A stretch of 64,000 nucleotides of DNA from Nepenthes gracilis. Taxonomy: Eukaryota; Streptophyta; Magnoliopsida; Caryophyllales; Nepenthaceae. The stretch covers positions 3,945,701-4,009,700 of the forward strand of contig BSYO01000004.1 of the NCBI GenBank assembly GCA_033239525.1. The letters run 5' to 3'. Both the position numbers and the translations under genes were made by a program. The notes beneath the pieces were generated by a model that was not told the DNA's origin, did no database searches, and worked only from the letters and a program-made list of their open reading frames with translations. This document shows, piece by piece, positions 37,438 through 48,140 of the stretch (the first letter of the stretch is position 1; every line of letters begins with the position of its first letter).

Positions 37438-38192
37438 GTTGGTTATGAATCTTCCATTTTGATGTGGCGGATAGAGGAGTAAATATTCTCATGTCAAGTT
37501 CCAACACAACATTCCAGTGTGCCTCCATTCGTTGTGCGCCTGAATGACACTCGAACAATTCCAAAGATGCCAGTACTGGCCGCGCCCTCAAGATAGCATT
37601 CGGCGAAAATTCCAGTATGAACCCCGCTCGCTGTGCGCTAGATAGGAGCTCGAGCGGGGGCCTGCGCCCGCCACGCGCTCGACAAGCGCTCAAGCGTGCC
37701 GATTATATAAAACGCGCACTTTGCATTTTTAGGTTAATTCAATCAGTTTGAGCGCCGATCCAGAGAAGAAAAAAGAGAGAAAAGAGAGAGAAGAAAAAGA
37801 ATATGAATATTTGAGCCTCCGTTTGGATTTTCAATCAAATTTCAATCTTCGGTAATCACACGTACGAGATTCTTACTGTTGAGAAGAATATCTACCGGGT
37901 TTTATCTCTCCTTTTGCTCTTTATATTTCTTGTACGGGCTGTACAATACTAGTTGATATTGATTCTTGTGATTTGGGGTTTGTATAACCGATCAACTGCT
38001 ACTAGTGAAAATTTCGGACTCTGTGTCTCGTGGTTTTTCTCCCTCTTTTCATATGGAGTTTTCCACGTAAAAATTGTGTCTTTATTGTTTGTGATTGCTT
38101 ATCGTATGCTTGATATCATCTACTACGTATTTTCTCGTGGTTTAAACAAGTATTTAATTTTAACAAGTGATATCAGATACAAGTTCGTGCTT
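37437..38192 (+). mobile_element. LTR plus primer-binding site remnant
   Basis: The insertion interrupts the TA tract of copy B. It begins TGTTGGTTATG, has a GC-rich part with agctcgagcggg and cgcgctcgacaagcgctcaa (37639-37693), and a tataaaacgcgcac TATA box near 37706. It ends ..ttttaaca at 38165, followed by tgatatcagatac, a degenerate form of the copia PBS (tggtatcagagc). About 20 bp later the host sequence resumes, repeating about 90 bp (37310-37400 equals 38193-38283). So it is one LTR and the first bases of the internal region, not a clean solo LTR. Confidence 0.65.
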
Positions 38193-39111
38193 ATTTTGAT
38201 TTCGGTAAAACCCGAATGTCATGGTTTGACTCTAGTCGGGTTTGAATCTTCCCATGTTCCAACACAAAAAAACAACACAAATATTATATATATATATATA
38301 TATAATACAAAATATAAGATAATATTCCTTTATATTTTATTTTATTTCATTTCATGTAACATAGATCTTACTTTTAGAGTAACACATGATTAATGGATTG
38401 TCTTATACTTAAAATTTTTTTTAAAGTTTTAATTTCTCTATAAATTTATTATTTAAAATATTAATTTCCACATTCTGATTAGTTAAAAAATGCTTTAATA
38501 GTTTTTATGAGCTATATTATATTCAACATCAAATTTTAAATTTAAGTATTTATACGTAAATTATGAGGACTTAATTACTACAAACTGTATTGCTGTAATC
38601 AATTTTTTTTTTTCTATAGGAAGAAAATTAGTTTTGTTCAGATGTGAATTTAGATATAATCCGAATTATTAAATTTTACTCAATCCGAAATATTGTGCAT
38701 GAAGTAGATTTTTGCAACAGGTTTAAATATTGGGTGCGTCTGGGCTTTGCTTCCCTCTCCTAAACACCACCAATAATTTGATTTCAGACTTATTCTCAAT
38801 AAACTAACAAATTTAACTGTTTGATTGTTCTTGATGCTGGCCTCAGAGCCACGAATTTTACCCACAGCTTTGCTAAGGCTGCATGAAAACAATAGAAAAT
38901 AAATAGTTACTAATATACAAATACAACAATTCCTTGTACGTGGGGATAAAAACTTCATACTTGATGTGTCTTAAAGAGCCAAAATATTGTACGAATTAGA
39001 AAGCCGCCCCACAATGCCTGAATGCTCAAATAAAAATGAGTCCAATCTTCATAACTTGAAATTTGGTTTCTGTGCACCACAACAGGACAAACAAAAGGTA
39101 AGAAATATTTT

Positions 39112-39234
39112 TACTCTCTGGTATACCCTCCGACGCTCAAATCAAAAACCTTTCTATTAAAAAAAAAGTTTAAAAAAATAAATGCGAGAATGTAGAGTGG
39201 ATGAGATGGGTGTTTATTTGGAAGGCTATATTCC
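39112..39234 (-). repeat. Fragment of a shared LTR-like module
   Basis: tactctctggtataccctcc then gacgctcaaatcaaaaacct corresponds to 7335-7440 in copy A and to 2247-2530. It is probably the same LTR family in minus orientation. Confidence 0.45.
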
Positions 39235-39366
39235 ATTTGATACACTCGTTTGGTAGAATAGCTTTAAATGATACATTTGGCTAGTAGAATGCCTAACTTT
39301 GATAATTGTACACTCATTTGGAGGAGTGTCTCACTTCTTTTCTCTTTAGTTTGTTGTTCTCGACGT

Positions 39367-40280
39367 TGAAAAAGACGTTTTGTTCTAAATTACACAATAA
39401 AGTTTCAACCCAGTGCAAAATTAGCAAAAGTAGTACAAAATTAAATATTTAATACACATAAAGAATATTTATATCTAAATGATATGAACAATAACATGCA
39501 TTACAAGTAAAATAAGAAGCAATAATAAACAAGAGGTAATTTTTTAACGACAAACGAAAAACTCGATACCCACGATAATCGTAATAAATCCTCCGAATTT
39601 CAACGGTCAGACATGATATCAATTATAAAAGTCAATTTACAGATCAGGTAGTACATACATACTAATTTAGCCAACTTACTCCGATCTTATAATCTCTACC
39701 AAGGAACTCCTTTGATTTGCTTGCGATAACGGAACCAGATGCCTTCCGATCTTCACGTCAATCTTCTCTCACGAACAGCTTGAAGTAGCAAACACCGCCA
39801 GATCCCCTTCTTCACAATACCCACGTCACCAACGAAAGTAAAAGGGTAGGAGTGTTGAATCGGTAAATAGAAGGTGGTGAGAAAACCCGTTAGCACATGA
39901 AACACAATGATGTAATTTCGATTTTTTCAATTTGAGTAAGATTAATCGATTAAAAGTTGGATTTCTCTCAAAGGGGACGCTCTAAAATGCTTCAACAAAA
40001 GTTAGGGCAATTGAAAGAATGAGAAAATTTATAGTGAGCTCGAAAAATACGTTTAAAGAAAATAGACGTTGTCTCAGCACTCGAGCGCACTTAGGGTTTC
40101 AAGAGGAAGCCTTATTAAGGCTCGAGTGAGAATGCGGTGAGTTTCAAGCGGATGGTTACTGGATTTTAGGCTCAAGCTCCCAGTGGGATTGCTGGAAAAA
40201 GGGCTAGAGCAGATGGCGAGTGCACGACAGTGCTCCTGGAACCCGGGAATGGACACCCACGAAAATAAGTTGATGTAACA
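39367..40280 (-). mobile_element. Solo LTR related to the gag-only element, inverted
   Basis: Read on the minus strand it follows the same order as the LTR at 30334-31440. It has gcgctcgagtgc palindromes near 40080, a TATA box (CACTATAAATTTTC, about 40025-40038), and ctttgagagaaatcc near 39970. Then come ttcgttggtgacgtgggtat (about 39828), atcaaaggagttccttggta (39695-39714), cgtgggtatcgagttttt and the terminal cgtctttttca. No PBS follows and no internal sequence is next to it, so it fits a solo LTR of a diverged subfamily. The outer end near 40280 (TGTTACATC) is tentative, and no TSD was found. Confidence 0.6.
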
Positions 40281-41395
40281 CTTCGATGAACACAATTCAA
40301 TACCCGCACATAACTAAATATGATCGCGGAATCTACCAACCACAAAAATGACCCTAACAGAGGTTTTCTTCTCTCCCTTCTTTTCGTTGGGAAGAGGCAG
40401 TATTTATAGTTGGAGGCATCACTTGGCTGACAAACTCCTAGAATCAATACGTAAACATAGTGCCTCTTCAGTGGTGAAGGACATTATTTACTCGTGTAAC
40501 GACCACCTTCATTTAGCGATTAAACCGCCTAGCTTCCAACTATAGAGATCGGCACAGCCGTCGCCTGAAGCAATTCATTAAGTGTTCCACTACGATCCTT
40601 TAATACATAGCGATTCGGATCGCACCCCGTGGTTTTGCCATTGCGCTAGTTACCTCTCATCGACTCAGAAATGTCTTCCATTAGACCGTCGTCATTTGAA
40701 CCTTTTACCCCATCCATGTTCTGAATTTGGCCGGCCTAATTTTGACCGTTCCCATCAATATCTTTATAATTTTTTTATTATTTATTATCAAGAAATAATA
40801 ATTTTAAACAAAATAATTATTTTATTTCCAGTATTTTATATTTACAATACATTGTGTTGATTGCACTGGCAAGCAGATGGCGGTGGCAAGGGTGGTGATA
40901 GCAGATAGGTGGCGCCACTGAGATAGTGACGATACGGCTAGTGTTGGTGGTGACCAGATGACGGTAGTGATTAACAGATGGCGGTATAATTGTGGTAGTG
41001 CGCAAGTGGCGTGATTGCGGTATCAAGATGACGGGGCGGCGGCAGCATGCTGGTAACAGAGAATGTAGCAGCAGTGGGTTGGAATACATTTCCTTTTGTA
41101 TTAATTTATTGTTTATTTTCTTATTAATCATACAAAGCAAAACGCTCAGAAAATTAATTTTACTTCAATTTTAATCATTTTAAAACGACTAACCAAATAC
41201 AAAAATATCGATTCTTAATTATATTCTCATCTTATTTACTCTATTAATGTCATTTTAATAACCAAGCAAACTGTTAATGTGTTTAAAATTTGTTAAAACA
41301 ATAAAGATAAGAACAGATTGAACCGGTATAAATGCTAAAAGCGAATTAACACTAGTGGATTTTGCGTGCTTCTCTTGCAATGTCCGCCACTTACT
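40281..41395. other. Non-coding DNA downstream of the FAD oxidoreductase gene
   Basis: Minus-strand CTATAAATACTGCC near 40390-40403, with an LTR-like context, suggests another old LTR. Between 40862 and 41060 there is a G-rich low-complexity tract (gatggcggt, gtggtgat variants) that gives accidental open frames on both strands. No gene is supported. Confidence 0.4.
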
Positions 41396-41417
41396 TCATT
41401 TGAGGAAATAGCTAGAC

Positions 41418-41581
41418 CATGGAAGCTGGGATCGAATCTCGTTTAAGTTTCTGCTGAAACTACAGAGCACTTCAATATGGGGCTCATCTTCTTCGACGGG
41501 GATTATTTTTGCAAAACTTCCTTCCCCGAGATAGTCAACCACCATATTTGCGGCTTCGAGTCCTGTCACAAAAGATTTCTC
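41418..41581 (-). other. Terminal exon of the FAD oxidoreductase, intact in copy B
   Basis: A proper GGCAG acceptor precedes GAG AAA at 41581. The exon holds GLEAANMVVDYLGEGSFAKI, the helix that completes the FAD-binding fold, then IPVEEDEPHIEVL. It continues past the point where copy A stops (7458/41469) to the natural stop at 41398-41396. Copy A has lost the acceptor and this tail. Confidence 0.8.
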
Positions 41582-44398
41582 CTGCCAAAAGAAATGATTT
41601 GATCGTATATTGGCTATTGATTTCGAACTGAATAACCATAAATGGAGGAAGAGTACAAAGCTTCCAAACCTGTGACCATGAACCGTGTCGGTTTATTATC
41701 CAGCCACCTGCCATGAACAAATTCGGGAACGATGTTGATCCTCACATCATATACTTATATGACCCTTGACCATACAAAATATAAGTGTCGGTGATCCGAT
41801 AGATTGTATTAAGGTTTTTTTTACCCTTTTTTTATGGTTTTGGACGCCTATTTCGTATATATGCATCGTCAGCTAGGAACAAGGTAATGGAATAAATATA
41901 ACGAGGAATAAATATTACGGGAAAAAATGTGGGAATACTATTACAATGGTTGGAGGGGCGGGGAATGGCTGCAGAGGACCAGTGGGGGACTGGTCAGCAG
42001 GTCAATGATGGGGTCACTGGAGGCGGGCCAGTGGCTGGTTTAGATGAGGTCGGCTGATGTGAGCAGGGGTTGTTGGAGGCGAGTCAGCGTTTATAGGTGG
42101 CCGGGGGTGTGCAGCAGGATAAGGACAGGTAGGACTGATAATATTTCAACTTTTCTGTTGATAAACAAACTCATCCTTACATAGAGTTAGTTATTCACAC
42201 TTCTGTTCCAATAAATATTCTCAGGTAACATTTATTCTAAGTCATCATTTTGCAACCAAACGAGGTAATGAGAGTTAGGTAAGAATAAATATAATGACAA
42301 TGTTTATTTCCACACAGTTCATCCCAACCAAAAATGATGCAAAGGCGTGCAGAGGCTCACCTGGGAAAAAATGAGTCAAGGATTTTGGAAATCTTCGGAT
42401 CTCCTTGTCAATTACCTTAGCATTTTCAAAACCGACAATGCATTTTGAAAGGTAAGACATGACTTTCGAAACAATCTGTTCATCTCTCAGTGGCAAGAAC
42501 TCATTGGCATGATACTGCATGTACAGATATCATCAAACCAAAGTTCAAATATTCAAAAATTAGTTATCAACAACACGCAAACAACCAAAACCACAATTCA
42601 AGAGACAAATTGCATTAAAGATGGCCACTTGAGAAATCACAAGGTGCATTTATACTCACAAAATCGGCCAGTAATGCCGTTGCTTGATCATTTTCATGCT
42701 CATCGAAGATTGCATTCAAATCAAAGAAAGTCCAAGCGCTCGAGCTGCCAAATCTTGAGCAAGCATTGCATGCATTTGGAATGGTAACCTGACGAGTAGA
42801 TTAAAGTCAATAAGTTGTATCTCAAACATACGACAATTTCCTTGACAACGGCTAAAATCCCAATTATCCAAATATCGTTACATCTAACAGGCACATTATG
42901 GTTGCACGAGAGTCCAAGGTTAAACCTCAAAATAGACCCATCTATGGCTTACGTTGATAGATTTTGGGTAAGGCAGTCAGAAAAATTGACAAGAGAAAAG
43001 TGTTTAAGATAATTTGGATTCTTGAAGCATAGGCCATATATATGTCATTTATTATTTTTCGAGAGTGTAACTTTTTCAAGGGTTCAAGAAAATATAATGG
43101 AACAAGTAGACCTGAGAAAAAACGATCTCAAAATCAACTATTTGATGATGTTTAGATGCTTTAATGAAGATGAATTTAGTCAGTGGGTTTATGCAATGCA
43201 GTATTACCTACCGTTCTTATGACTTTTCCAAGAAAGCACCAAACCCTTGAAAAGTAATTGATGCAAAGAAAGAGCAGCTCTCTTTTCATAGGTTCAACTG
43301 ACATGAGCATGAACTTGACTAATTAAGGTATCCCGACTCTAGTACCCCCGACACTAAGAATAGTTAGTCTATTCATTCTTGTTATATCCTGGTCGATCTC
43401 GCCATGATATTAAAAGAAGGAACCTTTCCTCAAATAAAAATATAAAAAACCTTTAGATCCTATGTCCAGAAAGTACATCTCTACATCTGTCGTCCCTACT
43501 TTCTCAGTAAGTATTATTGCAGGCTGATGTTGCTATGTATACAAAACTCATCTCTAAAACAATTTTTACATAGGCCTTGCAGAAAGGAATATGAACTCAT
43601 CAAGCACACCTTTATATCAAGCCGAGCTTGGCGGAGACCGCATCACCGCCAACCACGTTCAGAACCTTCAAGAACTCCTCCCTTGCACGTAATGCTGAAC
43701 TACAAAAAAAGAACGGCAAGTTATGTACAACAACACAATGAGGGTATAAGTGAAGTTCCAATTGCTACAAGATAGCTATAGTGCTAATAAGGAGAACCAA
43801 TTGATGAAAATATCAGCTAATATACATCGGTATCGACCTAATTTTAATATTTTTCAATACCATGATAATATCATGATATATTATTGTATCTACAATATGT
43901 CGTAATATGTCAGTAGATACGGCTCTGTTCGCTTATAATTATCAGATATTTTTTCAGTCCAACATATCCAAAACCAATACATATTGTCCGACATATTCAA
44001 TACCAATATGGTTACAATGATATCAACACTGATAATTTAATCCACGGCAAAATCAATTAACCTAACAAGAGAACACGTGAAAGGCTGCGTATAAACAAGT
44101 TTCTGATGATGAATAAATGGTAATCACAAGATTTTTTAGTTTACTTATTAAAAAAAAGTTTTCCTTGTATTAAAAATAATTAGTATTTAAAATACATACA
44201 ATACCAATGAAAATATTTGTATATTTCACCTTGTTCGTCATACAATGAGAGACCCCTTATATAGAGTGGCCAACAGAAAACATATAGAAAAAATAATTAT
44301 TATAAAGATACAGATAATATTTACATAATATTTTGATTTTATAATATTTATGAATTTGGAAACAAAATATTACAAAATATATTATTACTATATTGACA

Positions 44399-44852
44399 TT
44401 CCCCTCAAATTCAAGTAGGTACAATAGAGATTAGTTTGAGTTTGAAAATGCAATTATGAAATCGACCTGTGCCATGAGATTCAGCAAAGATGTCAACTAG
44501 CTGGTCAATTGAGGGCTAGTAACGAAAGTGATATTTCCTTGCCGAACGAGTTGACAAATAAAATGATAGTCATTTTTAATGTGCTTGTAAGTTCATGAAA
44601 AATATCATTGTATGCAATTTGTATTGCACTTTAATAATTACAATGTAAAATAACTACTTTAGAATTTATGACGCCTATATCTTCAAGTAGCCAATGTAAT
44701 CAAAGAATTTTCGCAATAGTGTTTGTTAGGGCACGATATTCAGCTTCTATATTTAGGCATGTCACGATAAATTATTTTTTATTTTACCAATAAATAAGAG
44801 ATGTGCCCAAGAAGAAATAATAACAAGTGGTGGATCGCCGATCAGTGGAATC
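44399..44852 (-). pseudogene. Copia RNase H remnant, distal part
   Basis: On the minus strand pieces such as GDPPLVIISSWAHLL (and, in another frame, RSTTCYYFFLGTSLIYW) correspond to the copia RNase H segment that follows D-A-D-W (RRSTTGYCtFLGxNLVSW). A degenerated SAESEYRA region lies nearer 44740. The nested element at 44853 cuts it. Confidence 0.6.
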
Positions 44853-45178
44853 TATTAGAAAATATCTAGTGTATATTAGGTAATTTTTCATTATGTTAAT
44901 ATTGTATTTTTAGGTAGTGTTTTGTATTTTGGCTATATTAGATTGTTGTATTTTAGGATGGTGTATTTTTTATTTTTGGGTATTTTGTTATATCGTTGTA
45001 TATATATTGCCCCTCGTCCTCCCTTGATGCAAGTGAAGCGTGTAAAAGGCTGCTAAGCCATATTAATGCGTTGCCAGAATTTTCTCCATTTTTCAACAAC
45101 AGCACTTGAGTTTCTTTTGTCCTTCGTCGTCTTCTTCCTTCGTCTTCGCCTTCTTCCCTTGGCCATCGCTTTCTTACA
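44853..45178 (+). repeat. 5' LTR of the nested copia
   Basis: It contains a TA-rich promoter-like stretch gttgtatatatattgcccct near 44993-45013. It matches 49888-50214 with few differences, suggesting a fairly recent insertion. Confidence 0.93.
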
Positions 45179-45415
45179 TGGTATCAGAGAGGGTTATGGC
45201 ACACCACAACGCTTCCGAAAATACATCCAGCATCGAGAACCCAGATCTCACATCCACACAAAACCCAGATCTCACATCCACATAAAACCTTCTACGATTT
45301 CAAAATCTTTCAGATCCATGCAACCCTTTTCGATTGGAAGTCGACGATAGTCCGGCCGTTACCCTGGTGACCGATTTGCTAACAGTCGACAGTTATTCGA
45401 CTTGATCCAGAATCA

Positions 45416-46230
45416 TGCGTCGAGCATTGAGGGCGAAGAACAAACTTCCATTTATTGAAGGTACTATTCTTAAATCCTACGATTCCACCGATCCCCTTTT
45501 TGAAGCATGAGGACAATGCAATGACATGGTGGTGTCTTAGATTCAAAACTCCATCAGTCCATCTATTAAATCCAGTGTTGTCTTTGTGGATGACGCTTCC
45601 GAAATTTGGAAGGAGTTGTGTGACCGATTCACCCAACAAAACGGGCCACGCATTTTTCAACTCAAGAAATCCTTGGCAAATATCTTGTAAGAGCAAGATT
45701 CGGTAAATTTGTATTACGGTAAACTGAAAATAATCTAGGATGAGCTCCTTGTGTACGAACCTCTCTAGATTGTGGACTGTGGTAAAATCAAAGTGCTCAT
45801 CGAGCGGTATCAGAGGGATTGTGTTATACAATTCTTAATGGGTCTCAATGATTTGTACACTAATGTGAGAGACCAGATTATGTTAATGGATCATCTTCCC
45901 TCTGTAAACAAAGTCTTCTCTATTATCCAACAGCAAGAACGACAACACCAAATGTTGTCTGTTGTTCATCCTTCAGAAACGATGGCTTTGCTTACAAAAT
46001 GAGTTTTTAATCACTTTAAAAGCACTGTGAAAAATAATCCAGTGTCTAAGAAAGATAGGCCTTTCTGCGTTCACTGTCGTGTCTCAGGGCACACTCTTCA
46101 GCAATGTTTTAAGGCTGGGAACGCTGAAATGCCTGTTTGCACTCACTGTAATAAATCGGGTCACATTGCTAATAAGTATTATCAGCTTCATGGTTTCCCT
46201 CCAAATCACAAATTGCATGGTAAGTCTGGT
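45416..46230 (+). pseudogene. Nested copia gag
   Basis: Pieces in several frames: DASEIWKELCDRFTQQNG and FQLKKSLANIL near 45590-45690, then VIQFLMGLNDLYTNVRDQIM from 45826. Two CCHC-type knuckles follow, CVHCRVSGHTLQQC (about 46066) and CTHCNKSGHIANKYY (about 46138), the second having Tyr in place of the last Cys. Stops lie at about 45690, 45738 and 46002. Confidence 0.8.
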
Positions 46231-48090
46231 ACAACAGCTTTTTCGGCCAACCATTCGAGTTTTACTACCGTTTCTAATCACGAGAACAATGAGGATGACA
46301 AAGTTGCTTTAACCAAAGCCCAGTTTAGGCAACTGATGAACCTGATTCAACCAAAGGATCCGGCTACCTCTGCTCAAACGGCCAAACAGATCTCCTCTCT
46401 AATTGACCCTATTGGTGATCAATCCAAAAAAAGTAACATGGCTGGTATTGAATTCTGTTCTGTCCCTTCTACTTGTAACAAAAATAATGTTTGGATATTG
46501 GACACCGGGGCCACAGATCACATGATCTGCAACCCCTCTATGTATCTTCATCAGAAAATCCCCATTTCCAGCTGTGTAAAATTGCCGGATGGAAGAAAAG
46601 TTCCCGTGTCCCACATTGATGATATAAAACTGACCCCAATGATAACACTTGAAAACGTTTTATGTGTTCCATCCTTCACATTTAATTTGATTTCAGTAAA
46701 GGCCCTTGCTGATTCTGTTCGCTGCTGCATTTTTTTCTCTGATATTTGCTTGATTCAGGACCTTGCCTCCTGGACAACGATTGGGATGGTTGAAGAGCGA
46801 AATGATTTATACTATCTGCTGAATAAGGATGTTCATCCCAATACTTTGGCTGGCCTTCTCTCCAAATTTTCAAAGCCCCTTACGACGCCTTCTGCTAATT
46901 TTGTTTCATTGCCAATTAATTTATAGAATTACAGATTAGGTCACATTTTGCATTCTAGAATTCAATTGATACATGATCCGATTGTAAAAGAAGCATTACA
47001 TTCTTTTAATAACAATCCCTATTTCATTTGCTACATGGCTAAACAGCGTCGCCTTCCCTTCACTCTTAGCATCCATAAGTCACACACACTATTTGCCGTG
47101 GTACATTGTGACTTATGGGGACCCTTCTTAAAAGTATATTATGATGGGTATAAATATTTCTTGACTATCGTGGATGATCTTTCAAGAAGTACGTAGATCT
47201 ATCTTCTGAGACAAAAATCTGACACAAAATTGTGCTTAGAAGCTTTTTACAATCTTGTTGCAACACAATTCAATGTCCACATTAAAATTATTCGTTCTGA
47301 TAATGGGTCCGAATTCAGTATGAGAGATTTCTACAGTAAAAGGGATGTTATCCACCAACGCAGTTGCGTGGAAACACCACAGCAAAATGGTGTTGTTGAA
47401 CGCAAACACCAACACTTATTAAATGTGGCTAGAGCAATTAGATTTCAAGCGGGACTTTCCTTAAAATTCTGAAGTGATCGCATTCCGATCACTTTTTATA
47501 TTATTAATAGAACCCCCACTCCCGTGCTGAACAATAAAACACCATATAAAATTCTTTTTGGAGTCAAACCAAGTTATGATCATCTTCATATATTTGGTTG
47601 TTTATGTTTCGCTTCCACACTTTCTCACAGGCGAAAGAAATTTGATTCTAAAAGTAGAACCTGTATATTTTTAGGCTATCCCTTTGGTGTTAAAGGTTAC
47701 AAGCTCCTTGATTTAGACCGTCACACTACATTTAATTCTAGGGATGTCATCTTCCATGAAACTAATTTTCCTTTCCAACAAGATAACATTGAAACCATCC
47801 CTAACGTGCAATCTGATAAATTATTCCCTGAAATCGCACAATATGACTATATGAATCCAACAACCATGTCTACCATAGATACAGATCAACCAACCGTCGA
47901 ATCCTATAATAATGAAGAACTACCTAACTTAACTCCCGTCCAAGGATCATCAGAAACCGAACAGGAAACTCTTGATAATCATCCACAATCCAGCGTTCCC
48001 CTGATTCAATCACCAACTCACAATCCCTTGTCCAAGACAAAACTCCTATTCGCCGAACCACTAGAACCAGGAAAGCCCCTCAATATCTAA
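46231..48090 (+). pseudogene. Nested copia protease and integrase
   Basis: The protease active site WILDTGATDHM is intact (about 46489). Integrase follows with HCDLWGP (first Asp), FLTIVDDLSRST and a stop at 47194. After the stop comes IIRSDNGSEFS (second Asp) and TPQQNGVVERKHQHL (catalytic Glu). A stop interrupts after LSLKF (47472). The conserved distal part NKTPYKILFGVKPSYDHLHI then FGCLCFA is present. The zinc-finger part has lost one Cys (NNNPYFICY). Confidence 0.85.
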
Positions 48091-48140
48091 AAGATTTTTA
48101 TTATCATCACGCATCTCACACTGCGACCACCCAATCAACA

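Larger units (their letters stand above)
30104..41817 (+). repeat. Segmental duplication, copy B (with insertions)
   Basis: Counterpart of 4214-7806 in the same orientation. Relative to copy A it contains extra DNA at about 30286-35285 (holding the gag-only element), about 37434-38283 (LTR remnant) and 39235-41468. The last extra block includes the true 3' end of the FAD oxidoreductase gene, so there the difference is probably a loss from A as well as insertions in B. Confidence 0.85.

Noticed and set aside
40817..41174. Open frames on both strands in 40.8-41.2 kb
   Set aside because: Low-complexity gatggcggt/ggtggtgat repeats give accidental frames.
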